A stretch of DNA of 33,793 bases, taken from Chromera velia. Taxonomy: Eukaryota; Sar; Chromeraceae. Each line of letters opens with the position of its first letter. Positions within the stretch are counted from its first letter, which is position 1. The stretch covers positions 99,093 to 132,885 of the forward strand of contig JAHBMJ010000201.1 in NCBI GenBank assembly GCA_018398765.1. The letters run 5' to 3'. Both the position numbers and the translations under genes were made by a program. Positions 19,643-32,559 of this stretch are shown piece by piece. The notes beneath the pieces are model-generated. The model worked only from the letters and a program-made list of their open reading frames with translations, searched no databases and was not told the DNA's origin.

Positions 19643-22600
19643 ATGAACTTCGCTGAGTGGATAACGAGACTCAACGCTCTCAGCGACGAGCTCGAGTCAA
19701 CCGACGCCCTTATTCGAGAATCGCAACAAAACCCGGCCACAGATGCACCCAAAGAGCCCCCCTCCCAACCCCTTCCATCCGAAACGTCTGCAGGGCATCC
19801 AGAGAGCGCAGCTCCGAAAGCGACAAGCCGCATCACACCGCCGCCTCCAGCAGCAGGGGGTCAAAGAGAGCCTCTTCGGTCTGCTCGAGAACTGGGAGCT
19901 CCAACAGAGCTGCGAAGCCCAAGAAGAGCCTGTCAGGATACCCTAAAACCTCAGCTACAGGCCCACCCCCCGTCTTTGAAGCCGTCTCCGATTCCCGTCT
20001 CCTCCTCCCCATCTTCTGCACAGCCGCACCCTCAGCCTGCACCACCAGCCCACCCCTCACACCCCGTAACCTTCTCGACCTCCCCCCCTCGTCGAGTGAC
20101 CCCAAGAAAGGGGGACTGTGACCGAAGATTCAACCCCTTCCGACCTGCTCCTGCTCCCTCCCGCACTCATCCCACCCAACAACCACCCGCCGCGGTCCAA
20201 CGGCCTTCCCCCCGTCGAGAGAATTCCTCCCCCCTTCCAGTCTCTGCCTCAATTTGGGCCTCCCAGGAATCGGAGACGGAAAATCCAACCGCCCTCTCCC
20301 CTCAGAAGGAGACGGAAAGAGAAAGGGAGGACGAGAGATCTCGGCCAGTCTCACCCCAGCAGCACCCGTCTAGGGACACACACAGGCAAACAGAGGGGGG
20401 GGAGGGTTCCTCCAGCTCCACGTCCCCTCTCAGGGCCTCTTTTCCTTCCCTCTCTTGTATGATAGAGCGTCTAGAGGGCCAAAGACAGGCAGCCCATGCG
20501 GACTGGGCCAAAGCAAGAGAGGCCATGGCGGCTTTTCGAACTCGGCGGGAGCGTCAGCACAACTCGTTGAAGCAGCGGATTCGCGAGGTAGAGCAGGAGT
20601 TCGAGAAGGAGACGGCGTCTCTGGCAAAGGAGAGGAGACGGGAGGAGCAGAGGAGACGGGATTTGAAGATGCAGACACGGCAGGTGGAGGGGAGGATCCG
20701 AAAGGACCAAGCAGAAAGGGAACTTGAGGCCTTGCCGCTTCCTTCCGGAGTTCCCTCTTCCTCTTCTCACTATGTCCTCGTTGTTGGGCCCACAGAGGAG
20801 AGCGAGGCGCCTGCTGTCCTCTCTCCTTTGAGGCAGTCCGAAGGCCCTCAGGCAGACGAGAAGGGGGAGATGGAAGGGGAAGTGGAAGAGAAGGAGGAAG
20901 CGAGGCTTTTGAACCAGGTAGAAGAGGAGAAGAGCGAGGTTGAGAAACTACGGCAAGAAGCGGCAGCGCTCCACTTAGCAAAGAGTCGGGCAAAGGTCAG
21001 CGAGTTCGTGAAAGCGCATAAGAGAAGAGACGCCTCGTTTATCTTCCCTCACCTTTTTGATTCTGTGTTGCTTGATCGAATGCCCGAGGATGGATTTTTT
21101 TTTTTTTCTGAGGGGATCTTGTTGCGTCATGTGGGGGAAGTGGCAGTTCTGTCGCTCTCCTGTGCAGTCTTATTTTTCCTTTAGGTGACTTTCCCTTTGA
21201 CAGCAGCTCTGTCCAAAGCACGGACAGCATAGGGGCAGGCCCCTACAATCTGTGAGGTTTCTCTACTTGAACTCTTCCGGGAACTCTCTGTCCTGCATTG
21301 CAACCTTCCTTGTCTGGCAGGGAGGGCTAGAGGATGATGGTTAGAACCGCATGGCTGTGAGAACCAAACAGACAGACATTTTTGTTTGTGCAGGCTCGGC
21401 TTGAAGGGCTGGATGCGGCTCTGTCGGTTGACCTTCAACTGAAGGAAGTGGAGAGAGCGCTGAAGGAGGCGATTGCACGGACGAAGCAGAAACCGCCGAG
21501 CCGAACTGAAGGGCAGGGGGCGTCTTCCTCCTCTTCACCGGCGGCTTCGTTTGTTGAGTCTGGAGAGGAAGGCAGAGTGCAGGAGTTGTTGTGTCGTCTG
21601 TCTGTGAAGACGTCTGAGGTTCGGGCTGCGGTTCGAAAACTTGAGGAAGACTTTTCTTCTGCAGAGGCGGCTGCACGGAGACGGTCCGAGCAGATTCGGC
21701 ACGTTGTGCAGGAGTTGGGGATGACCGTGCGGAAGGAAAACTTTTTGGCGACGCGCATTGAAAGGCAGGAGGAGAAGGATAAGGAAAAAGAAAGGGAAGA
21801 AAGGGGGGGGGCAGCGTTGGAGAGAGAGAAGGCAAAACGAGAAGCCATCGTGACGGAGCTGGAGGGAAAGCTCAGAACACTCGAGGTTCGTTCGTTCCTT
21901 CGTTGGGTTGGTGGGTGGATGGGTGGGTGGGTGGGTTGGCAGTTGGAATGTTGAATGGCTGGGTGTGTGCGTGTGTGGATTTGTCGTTGGTTGAATACTG
22001 CATGGGCTTTGCCAAATTAACTGGGAATCTTTTTATCGATATTTGTGTCTATTCATAAATCAAGCCACACATTCTCGCATGCATGTATGAAAGCGTCATG
22101 CGACTTTCTGGATTGTTCCCTTCTCCGTACCTCTTGCCTTGTCTCTTCTTGAATGCGCGTGTGCAGAAGAAAGTCCTGCAGCTGCCGCCAGGGAGCTCTC
22201 ACGAGGGGGGAGAAAGGGAAGCACTCCAGCTCGCGCGATCATCGGGAGATGACAGGGGGCACCGGGGGACAGAGGGGGGACGCGCCGACCTGGCAGTGGA
22301 ACTGCAGGCGGTGTCTGAAGAGTTGCGGGCTCAGCGTGCAGTTCTGTCTGATTTGATGAAGAGACAGCTGAATGGGGAGATGAGCGGGGAGGTTGAGAAG
22401 AGAGGGGAGAGAGGAATCGGGGCAGAGGGGGGGACACCGAGACATCGTAGGGAGAGAATGGAGAGTGCCCAACTGCACAGGAAGAAAGAGAAAGAGGCAG
22501 AAGAGAAAATTGACGCCCTCGTCAGTCCTCCCTCCCTTCTTGTGTGCATGCATCTGCCTCCGCCTCCCTTCCTCTGTCTCTTTCTTACTTACTTACTTCC

Positions 22601-25600
22601 CTAGCTGTACACACACACAGACACACACACACACACACACACAACACAGAGAGAGTGTGTGTGAGAGAGAGAGCTGTTCTCATTCTGCTATTCTGTTGTG
22701 GTGCTTTCCCTCCTGCAGCGATTCGAATCCAGATGAGCAAATTTGCGTGCTTCCGCGACCTGGGCATTTTTCTTGGGAGATTGAGAAAGTGCTTCTATTT
22801 TTTTTTCGGGAACTACCTTTATATTCGTATTTGTATGTTATCAATCTCATTCTCTTCTGTGCAGAAGCATGAAACCATAGCTCTCTCAGCTGTCAGAGAG
22901 GTCAGTGGGTCGGGGACAGAGGAGGAAACAGGGAAGGAAGGGAGACCACGCATGAGGACCCTGGAAGAGGTTTGCCTTCTCACTTCCGTGACGCATCGAC
23001 CAAAGCCCGTGTCTGTCGCTTCCAGCATTCCCTGATGGATTATCTGATATCTGAGTGGGAGAGAGAGAAAGAAATATCGAAAGTTCGTGACTCGAATGTC
23101 CGACCCCTCTCTTCTCTTTTTGCTTCTCTGTCACGTTGCAGCTTCGTATTGTGGAGCTGAAGAAGGGAAGGGACGAATTGTCGAAACAGCTGGAGAACCT
23201 GAGCAGAAGGCGCACGCAGCTAGAACAACACCTTGCACAGATACGAAAGGAGAAAGAGCGACAGAGCTGGAAGTCAGTTGTCGATGCCTCTCTGCGTCAA
23301 TGTTTTGCTTTCTCCGCTGCACAGTCTGTCTTCATTATTTGTCTTTCTTCGTCTAATCATTCGGCGACTCCTCTCTTTGCTTCCCCATCTCTTTCCTTTG
23401 TGTTCGTCGTCCACTCCCCAAAACTCCCTTTTCGTTTCTCCACATCCACTTTCTGTTCTGCCCATTGTCTCTTTATGTTCCCTCTTCCTGATTTTTATCT
23501 TCTGCGAAGTCTCCATCACTCCCCCCAAAATGCAACTCTGCGCCATCCATTGTTTTCGCGTCTGACAAGATTGTATTGATGTGTCTGCATGATCTCAGGG
23601 AAGTCTCCAGCCTGCGACGCAGACAGGCAGAGCTTCGTGCTGTTGTGGAGAGGGAAGTCGAGGAGGAAATCGCGAGACGACTGAGGAGAGGAGACGTGGA
23701 CCCCCCACCACTGCCTGTGCACTCAGGACGAAAAGCAGCCCCTCCTTCGTCATGTGTCACTCCGGCCAGCGATTCCCCCCCTCCTGGAAGGGAATCTAGG
23801 GGACCCTTGGGGAGGCTGCAGATGCAGTCACAGAGAGAGAGAGGGGCCCCGGCCTTTGGGGGGAGCAGTGAGCGCGGGCGGGCCCGGAGTCCAGAGTCAC
23901 TGGAAGCTCGGAAGAGGAGGATTGAGGGGGTGTGTGCCTTATTTTCCAACCTGTTTTTCTTTGTTTGTTCAAGTCTCCTTCTTCTTTTGCCGCTTTCTGT
24001 CTCGAGTTCTATCCCCGTGTCCGTTTGATGGTGACACCTTTGCTTTTTTCTTTCTTTCTTTCTTTCTTTCGCTTTGTCTATTTCTTCTATTTTTCTTCGT
24101 TGTCTCAGAGAAGGCTGCATGGGGGGGGCTTCTGTTGGATGGAGGAAGGTTGACTGAAGGGACACGGCGTCAGGACTTTACTTTTGGGGGAAAATGTTCG
24201 ACGTGTCTTCATTTTTGTCTTTTTCCGATTTACCCCTTTTTTCTCATGCAGCGCATCCGTCAGGAGCGCGCCCTCCTCCTGGCGGACCTGATCCCTCTCC
24301 GGGAGGCCCTGAGGGAGGCCGAAAATGCGGAGAGGGGGGCGACTTGTTCTGTTGAGGAGGCCCAGAAGAGACTGGAAGAGTCTGAGAGAGCGCTGAGAGA
24401 ACATCAGCAGAGTCGTCGGGCGCAGACGCAACGAAGGGCTGCGGCGCAAGGGACCCGCATTCTTGCCTCATCAGCGCAGGTTCCGAAGGGGAGAGAAAGA
24501 GTGAGAGGAGGGAAAGGCAACAGCTCTCTCCACAGCCGTCGGAGCCCCTCAAGGAAAAGGGATCGGCAGTCAAACGGAGACGGAGACCGACAGGAGACGG
24601 CAGAGACTTTTGTCCACAGTGAGACAGTTGGTCTCTCTGTCTCAGCACACAGCCGGGGGGTTGCGTTGAAGGACAAAGAGGTGACCACGGTAGGGGGGGA
24701 CGCGGACGGGGACCCGCAGTCCCGGTTGGAGAGGGCGAGGCGAGAGAAGGAGAGGGCGCTGTCCTCCTGTGAGAGGAGGCTTTTTGAGGTCCACCAGAGA
24801 GAAAAGTGAGTTGAGTTGCCCCATCACTCAAGGTGGTGGTTTGATTTATGTAGAGTGCCGAATTCATGCTTGTTAGTACGGCTGCGTTGTTGTCCAGACT
24901 GCGCTTCCTGTTACATAAGGAGCCTCGAGCTCTTCCAGAGGGAGAAAGAAGATGAAAGGCCCTTACATCTTGATTGCAAAAAAATCCAATGTTTTGTTTG
25001 TTTGTTTGTTTGTGTGCGTGAGAGAGAGAGAGAGAGAGAATTCCGATGCAGGAAGACCTTCATGGATTGATTGATGGCAATCGAAGAAATTAGTGAGAAC
25101 AAGTATGGTCCGACTGCCTTTTTTTTTTTTTTTTTTCTATTTTGCTTTTTTGGTCTCGTGACTGCTCTGCACCCACTCAGCATGCAGGAGGAAAGAAGGC
25201 AGAAGAAAGAGTCCATGGAGGCCAGAAGGGGGAAAGGGTTTTGCACCGGTTCCCTATTTACATAGCTCGCCTTTCTTTCACGTGTTGTTTCTTTGCGCCC
25301 TCCTCTTTGCAGGGCCCTCCAGGCTTCCTTTGCGCCCCAACGGGAAGAAGCAGAGAGGGCTCTGAGGGAACACGAGAAGAAGACAGAGGCGCTGATGGTG
25401 CAGCAGCAGAAACAGCTGAACAAGAAGGTCTGTCTGTGAGAGCCCCTCTCTGCAAAAGAACGATGGACCGCACTAGATACGAGGGCGGTGTGAAGTCCGC
25501 GTGCAGCAGTTGAGACCTCTCCCCCACTGTCTTTTGCCTTCGATCCCATCCATTTCTCGCCGGTTTCTATTAGCCCTTTTCCCGTTGTATGCTGCCTACT

Positions 25601-28600
25601 TCCCCCCCTTGTCCTGTCCCTACTCTGTACATATGTGTGTATGTGTGTGTGTGTATGTCTGTGTGGATGAATTCTACCGATCCTTTCAGGAAGGGGAACT
25701 TGAGGAGGCCACCCGCCGGTTGGAGAGCCTCTCCAAAAAGCTCAACAGACCCCCACAACAACAACAACAGCCCCCCTCACCGTATGACCAGGAGAACAAG
25801 CGAGAAGAGGGAGGAAGAGAGCAACAAGCCACTCTCGACGCAGAGAGAAGCCGTCCAAAAGTAAATAGAAAGGCTCCAAAACAAGAGCCTCCAAGTCATC
25901 CGAACTGGGATGCACCCTCTTCAGCAACACTGCACGATGAGAACAGAGCAGCAACCTTCCAAGCAGCCGCAGCAGCAGAAGAAGAAACTCCTCCCGTTGA
26001 AATCTCTCGCAGTCTCGCCCCGGTACCTTCCCACACCTCCCAGAGATCGGTTGCCAGGGCTGCGGTTGCGGCAGCTGCGTCTCTTTCTGTCTCAATTGCC
26101 GCAAAGGTCGAGGAGGCAACACAGGACGCCACGGGGCGGGCGCACGGAGTGGAAACCTCTGCAGCTGCATCAGAAACCGCTCTTGCAAATGGCAAGGCTC
26201 CTCCAGACGGAGCGCGGTCTCTAAAGCGGAATGGTCTGAGCACTCCGAGAGGAGCTCTCCCTTCTCGCTTCGGATGGAACCCCTCGACAAAACCCCCGAA
26301 GCCCGCACCCCCAATTTCGCTTCTCGAAAAGCCCGCATCTGCCTACTCACCCCCTCCTGAGGCTTCCTCCTTCATCCCCCCTCCGAGGATCCAACTAAGG
26401 ACGCGCTCCCCCTCCCCGTCTATGCCTGCAGCTGCGTCTAGGAGGCCGACGGTCAAACCGAACACTGCAATCCCCTCCGAGACCCACACTGCGTCTGCCG
26501 GGAAGGGTCGGGAAACGTCAGCGCCTCGTTTCCAACACAGCGCAAGGCGTCACCCCCCCCACCTTACCGCACTGGCAGAAGCTCCTGCTGTGTCGGCGGG
26601 GCCCTCTGTGAGCAGGGAGCGGGTCACCCTCAAAACGGGTGACCAAGCAAAGGAAACGGGTGTGCAGAGGCCAGAGAAGGCGGTAGACTCCTCGTTATCA
26701 GGGATCCTACAGGAGTCTAGACCAGCTGTCGCCCCTGTAGTCTCCCCTCCCGTGGGAATGGAGGTGGAGGGGGGCACATGCGGTCGCTCGCCTTCCATCT
26801 CCAGAAGAGAAGTCCAGAGGGGTTCATCAGATCGGAAGGCACGAGGGAGGTCTGCAGGCAGTCGCAGTGCAACCGCGTCTCCTGAGAAGAGAGCTCGGAC
26901 AGGAAGGGATGACATGGGTGCAAGGGGTGATCTGGTTGGACCCCTGTTGATGCGGCAACGCATGATGGCAGCAGGGGCAGGGCGGTTCTCTGAGTCAGGA
27001 CGTCCGCGTTCTCCTTCCCCTCCTCCGGGATTCTCCACCTTTTTTGAAGCCGTGCGTCCTCTCTTGGACCCCAAGGGACTTTCGGTCTATCGCAAACTCC
27101 CACGACTTCCCTCAACCCAGAGAGGCATGCCCTCCGTGGCACCTTCCACAGAAAGCGTATGTCCCCTGCCACAATCTCCCTTTCCCTCCCGCTATCCCAC
27201 CCCACCCCCCCTCTCTGCTCGAAGAGACCCTTCACAGCGCGTGCCATTCAACAGTACAGGCCGCTCTCTGTTGGACCGTGTGCCCTCTTCGGTGCAACCT
27301 CTGTGCGAGTGGATCCAGACCTTTGCGGGGGGGAAACCCGACTCGGAGACTGGGTGGTTGCCCCGCTCGATCCATCTCTCGAGCGACCTCCAGCGGCTAG
27401 AGGTAAAGCGCTGGAGGGAAAAGGGGCGCGTCACAGGGGACGCGGAGGCAGTCTGTGTTGGCCCTTCAAGTGCAGTCTCGGCGATGGGAAACGGAAACGA
27501 GGGCGGAAGCAGAGGCCCCTCTCCTCGCCCCCCCTCTCCTCCTCCTTCTTTGATTGTCGAGACCTTCCTTCGAGTGGACACGATCAACGCTGTGCACATT
27601 CCGCAAGTCAGTCGGTCAGGCAGGCAGGTGGATGGGTGGTCCGTTTTCCTTCTGTTCCACTTTGAAAGTGAACAAGGCTTCACGTGTGTCTTTCAAACTA
27701 CCGCGGGATCACATTGAGCCGTTGCTGTATCAGCCGTCTGGGTGACACCGACATGCAATAATGTGAGTGCGATTCGCTTATTATGTGAGGGACAGGCTGG
27801 CAAGACACACACAGATGGAGTGAGACGGAAGCACTCAATCTGTCGGTACTCCGTTCGGATTTAACTTTTCTCAATGCCATTTTGTGCCATTCGTTTTCAT
27901 TCCATGAGGATGTTGCCTCACTCCTTCTACTCCTTGACGCCGCAGCCTACAATGGATGCGCTGAAGAACGCACGCACAGGAGGGGCAACACGGGGACAGA
28001 AAACTGCGGGAGAAGGGGGGGGAGAGGCACCTGGAGACGCCGCCACAGGGGGCGGGGACCTGCGGCCAGAGGGCCGGGGACCGTCGCAAGCCCCGTCCCT
28101 CGTGCAGGTTGACGGAGGAGCGGCGGGCAGGCAGGAGGCTGGTGAGGGCGTGAGAGTGTGTGGGGATTCTGTGGCCGCACTTCAAGGATGCAGAATGGAA
28201 CTGAGGGTCAGTTGGTGTGAGGACGGACGGATAGGTGGTTGTTCTGAAGAGATATGGAAGAGACTGACTGAGCATTCAGCTTACAAACCTGCCCTATGTT
28301 TTTGCACACCCTGTTTTTACCCTTGCGCGGCGTGCCTTTTGATTCCCACTTTCACTTCTGTCGGGCTGCCCTTCTTTTTCTACACGCTTGGTCTGACTGA
28401 AACTCTGCTCTCTCCTGCCAAACTTCCTCTTCCCTTTCGCAATGTGGATTTCCGTGGCTGATTCCCAGTCAACATTGGGGCTTCGACGCATTCTAGGAAA
28501 GGTGTAGACGTGCATTGCTGTGAGAAGGCGAACGCGGAAAGAGACAACGCCGTGCGCCGTGTTTCGGACAAACTGCATCGATCAGTCTCCAAACAGTGCC

Positions 28601-29049
28601 TGCGCGACTGTTTGCAGATTCTCGGGGAGAATCAGGATCCTCTGGTCCTGTCTGTCCCCTCCCTCGCTGACTTCCTCAGACTCTCCAGGGCTTTGCGGGT
28701 CCTCTTGCGTGCAAAGGACCCTCGCACACGGGAGAGGCAGCAGAGAAGCGTCTCTGTGTCCCGTCTCCGGGGAGGAGACGAAAAGGACACGGGAATTCAT
28801 CTTCCTGAGAGCAGAGCGATATCGCCAGGGTCCCGGAAGGCGGCGTTTTGTACAGATGGGGACCACCCACCCCACTCATCCAGCCGCCAGCCTCCTGGGA
28901 TTTCGATGCCTTCTTTATGCGGAGGCACGCGACCAGAGTGCGTTCTGGAGAGCCGAACCGTGACCAGCGCTTTGGGACTTCATGTCTGCCCCCACTCAGA
29001 TCTTCTTGTCTTCGCAAACTACATCGTAAACCGAAATTCTCATACCTAA
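19643..29049 (+). CDS. Large coiled-coil protein of unknown function, eleven exons, about 2031 aa
   Basis: I do not recognise this family. Exons are 19643-20995, 21394-21885, 22167-22520, 22865-22969, 23142-23272, 23599-23929, 24252-24805, 25313-25427, 25690-27606, 27946-28141 and 28502-29049; the sum is exactly 2032 codons including the stop. The N-terminus (MNFAEWITRLNALSDELEST) is helical. Residues about 30-270 are Pro/Ser-rich and disordered. From about 275 to 1185 acidic/basic heptad-like segments dominate (for example ELKKGRDELSKQLENLSRRR), broken by Ser/Gly-rich linkers. About 1190-1750 is again disordered with SR and SP motifs. A short structured part (VETFLRVDTINAVHIPQ) precedes the C-terminal region with a Leu-rich helix (LADFLRLSRALRVLLRAKDP). 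No catalytic motif or membrane segment is seen. A structural or cytoskeletal scaffold role is only a guess. The last two exon joins are the least certain. Divergent from the minus-strand gene. Confidence 0.72.
22609..22642. repeat. CA microsatellite in an intron
   Basis: It lies in intron three of the coiled-coil gene and is followed within 30 nt by GTGTGTGTG, so the transcript could fold into a small hairpin. Confidence 0.85.
25119..25138 (+). repeat. Poly-T tract in an intron
   Basis: About 18-19 T (counted by eye) in intron seven of the coiled-coil gene, which also carries TTTG units near 24990 and a GA run near 25020. It lies too far upstream of the acceptor at 25312 to be its main pyrimidine tract. 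Confidence 0.8.
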
Positions 29050-29401
29050 ACTGTTGTCCCTCAATCAAGGACCAGACAATGACATTCTTAGCTAGAGATG
29101 AGTACAGACATAGTTGCCAAACGTACCGTTAATCGGTGTTTTACCTTTTTATCCTTTTTCTAGTCTTTTTTAAAAGATTGTTAGATATATGCTTTGTGAG
29201 CTAATTTGTTAGCTAAAGCTTTTTCAGATAGTCATAGATATCAAAGTTTAAGTAAGTTTTGATTGATTGATTGATTGATTGATTCCGCACAAAGTGCTTT
29301 CCTCTAGGCTTTCCTGCCGAGCTCCCCACTATTGTATAATGTTAATCTGCTGCCAGAGCTAGCGGATACTAGCAGGGCCGCGAGCGTAGAGCCACGCCAG
29401 C
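29050..29401. other. AT-rich spacer with a (GATT)6 tract
   Basis: No gene is visible between the coiled-coil gene and the retroelement. (GATT)6 lies at 29261-29284 after a T run. No LTR, primer-binding site or gag frame for the following element could be found here. Confidence 0.6.
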
Positions 29402-29860
29402 ATGTTTTTTAATGTATATAAGCGAGTACGTTGTGACCTTGTGATGGGGTTGAAAGAGGGGTATTCATTGCATATCCAAGACCAGCATGATGACTGGCTC
29501 GCTCAAGAGGTAGTCGAAACAAAAGATTCTGCCACAATCCGTACCGCCTATGATTGTTGGTCCCGCAGTCTGGAGGGTGACCTCACCTCTGAGGTGATGA
29601 CCGATCAAGGTGATTGGTGTGAGTGGTTGGCTGAGCAGGAAGCCACAAACCCCTTGACCCCTGTAGGTAGCCACCACTCTCTTGGCAAAATAGAGTGTTT
29701 CCATCGTGAGTGGCTCACGATTTTATGGGGCATTCTAAGAGGTCGAGGTCTTGATGATTCGCATTGGAAGGAGTTTGCTTCCCTTGCCACAGCCAAATAC
29801 AATCGTCAGCCTCGAGGGTCCACTCACAAGAGCCCATTCAAGCAACGTTGGGGTGCCTAG
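29402..29860 (+). pseudogene. Integrase core, partial
   Basis: Candidate catalytic residues are Asp12 (CDLVMG), Asp68 (VMTDQGDW) and Glu98 (LGKIECFHREW). The spacing from the second Asp to Glu is 29 residues, against the usual 35, so about six residues seem deleted and the copy is probably inactive. The region ends KYNRQPRGSTHKSPFKQRWG before TAG. A C-terminal piece (HVFRLRLPSGRPI) follows in another frame at about 30044-30215. Confidence 0.75.
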
Positions 29861-30218
29861 CCACCCAGTCTTCCCATCGACGCGCTGCGTGACCTCCTTC
29901 AGACCTCCCATCGCCCCTCTACCAAGACATCCCCATTCCCCATTGGCTCGTCCGTCCTCTACCATCACCCTGACCATCCCTGCGCTAAGCTTGCATCCCT
30001 CTACACTTCTGCGACTAGCTATTCTGCAGCGCATAAGTGAGCATGTGTTCCGATTGCGTCTTCCTTCTGGCCGGCCCATCCTGTCGCATCGCAGGTGTAT
30101 CCATCTCAATGACAGCCCCCACCCAGACCTTATCTATGTCGTTCCGTTGCCGTTGGACTCCCTTTCCGAGCGCCCGGACATATCCGTTGGGTCTCCTCAC
30201 CAGGCGCAGCAGCAATAA

Positions 30219-31931
30219 CCGCAGCTGCAGTCTTCAGACATACAGTGTCTGTCTGACCAGCCGCCCTCTCCCAAGTTTGACATCACTGATTTTAGCAAAG
30301 ATGAGCTCATTCTTTGGTAGGATAAGAATACAGGCCGCTGTTTCCTTAGTAGCGTCCGTGCTGTCGACCCTGAAGGTGAGGGACGGGATGAGGTTCAGGC
30401 ATGGGGATCAAACGGCAAGCAGCCTCTTACAAGCCGACGCATGCAGCCTGCATGGTGCCCTCTCAAGGGCCGCCCTAAACTTTTGTACGGTGCGTAAAAA
30501 CCTTCTAGGTGTGGGCCCAAGCTTTGCTTTCTGGTCCCAGAAGAGGTTGTTGAGCGAAACATTGTCCTCTCTGCTGAGGCGACTCTCCCTTCCCACCTCT
30601 GTGACACTTACCGAAGTGTTTTTTTTGTAAGCCCAGAAACAGTGTTTCCCACCGATCGGTTATCTTTCGATTCCCTTGCCTCTTCAGCAGCCACGGCTGC
30701 CATCTTCCCTCCTCTCCCCCACCCGACTTCAGTTGCAGGTGCGTCTGTTATGTATTTGTGGAACGAGGACAGAGAGGTGAGGCCCAGTGCGTTCCAAGCT
30801 GCCACAACTCACATTCCTCTCCCACGCCAGGGGCTCATAGTATAACAGCTCGACGGGCAAGCCAAGTCCCGCACCGCAGAGTTACAGTCACTCGCCGACA
30901 ATGATGCATACAAGCGAATCCTAATCGCAGAAGTAGACGCCGTGCACCGCTGCTCTGGTGTGCCCACCCATTTTGTTGATACCGAGAAGCGTGTCGAGGA
31001 AGGTTCTTGGATGTACAAGTCTCGAGTCGTTGCTGATGGCACTCCCTTCTTCGACCGCTGTGAAGGAGTCACAACGTCCTGCGCTACCGCTTCCCAGTCT
31101 ACCATACGCATTGCCCTTGCCATGGCCTTTGCTCACTCCGACTTTGACCCCCGTGAAATCGTTGTGGCCGATGTGAAAACAGCATACCTCACGGCTCTCC
31201 GTTCCGATTCCCTTTATGTCCATCCCCCAAAAGATTACCCAGACCATGGAAAGTTCCTGTGGCTCCTCAACCGCACGCTTTACGGGCTCCGCGACTCTGG
31301 AAATTTGTGGGACCGCTCTCGCAACAAGACGCTCGCAGCAGCAGGGTGGGTGCCTTCCTCTGTTCGAAGAATGTGGTAGAAATGGACGGGTAAGCCTGAG
31401 GCCCCCACTTCCTGTCTCCTTGGTATCCTTTCCACGTTTGTTGACGACTTTGCCATCCTGCCTATTGGTTGGTCTGCAGTTCAGCTAGTACGCGAGATTG
31501 TAGCCAAAAAAGGTTACCAGATGAAGATCACCAAACCCAAGAATGGAACCCCCTGCTGGGCAGGGGTGGATTTCAATGTGTCACGGGACTCCGTGCACAT
31601 CCACCAAACCGAGTACCTCCTATCTCTCCCCCTCCCTGAGGGTATGGGGGATTCTGCAGATTCTTCTGCTTCCGTTCCCTCTTCTGTCCCCACTCCCCCT
31701 CCTGATTTATTCCTCCTCCCCCCATCATCTCGTGAGCTTCCCTCTGAACCGCCCCGTCTCTTGACAGCCCAGGAAGGAAAAGCCTTTCGTGAAAGGTTGG
31801 GGTGTCTTTCGTGGGTTGCATGAGACACTCGCCCCGACTTGTTACAAGGCTGCAATCAACTAAGCGTTCATTCCTCTGCTCCCACTCATACCGATGCTGA
31901 TTATCTCCTTTCCCTTCTTCGTTATACCTGA
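30219..31931 (+). pseudogene. Copia reverse transcriptase with in-frame stops
   Basis: The frame from 30219 to 31931 is continuous apart from stops. It contains a YKSRVVADG start motif (expected KARLVARG), VVADVKTAYL (first catalytic Asp), LNRTLYGLRDSGNLW (expected LYGLKQAPRAW), and FVDDFAIL at about 31448-31471 (YVDD-type second Asp pair), then the TRPDL...NQLS region near 31824. The protein has no intact start and cannot be translated as one piece. Confidence 0.85.
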
Positions 31932-32011
31932 CGCACTACCAGTGCACTTCCCATATCCTCCGTATCTCTCGCTCTGATATCCCTTCCATATCATCCTCCC
32001 TCTCTACTAAG

Positions 32012-32530
32012 TCATAGAGCGATGCCACATTGGGGTCTGCCGGAAATGCGCATCCACAGTCTGGGTGGCTTTTCACTTTGAAGTCTGCCATCCTATACTG
32101 GCGGGCATTTTCCCAAAAGCGAGTCGCCCGGTCTTCCACCCGAGCTGAACTCTACGCTGCTCATGACCTCGTTGATTGTTTAGAGTGCCTCTTGCCTATC
32201 TTGAGGTGCGTCTGGAAAGCGGGAGTCACGGCTGACACGGCTGAAGTGGGGGTAGACTCCAATGACTTGCTGAAGCTGGTTTCCAGTGAGATGTCGCGTC
32301 CAACCGAGCGTGCCCTCCAATCTGTCATAGAGTTACTTTAGCTCTGCATCATCGAAAAATCGCCCTGCACACTCGTCTTGCACACCCTTTCCCTCCGTGA
32401 TACGCTGGATGAAGCCTCCATCCGCCTTGCGTTCATCCCTTCCCATTCCAACGTGGCTGACCCCTTGACAAAACCAATGTCCATTGAGCTTTTACTCCTT
32501 TTTTTCACTTCTCGCTCCTCTCCTTCTGTC
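32012..32530 (+). pseudogene. Copia RNase H domain, broken
   Basis: In another frame from the polymerase: SDAT near the start, QSGWLFTLKSAILYWRAFSQ, then SSTRAELYAA (typical SSTEAEYVA), and a C-terminal FIPSHSNVADPLTKPMS (typical ...ADxLTKPL). Two TAG codons (32015, 32339) interrupt it. It ends 30 nt before the A run. Confidence 0.8.
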
Positions 32531-32559
32531 ACGTCGACCCCACCTCCGATTGTCCTGTT

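Noticed and set aside
29858-32341. Stop-codon reassignment to explain stops in the retroelement
   Set aside because: All three stop codons occur together with frameshifts, and the host genes here end at ordinary stops; decay is simpler.
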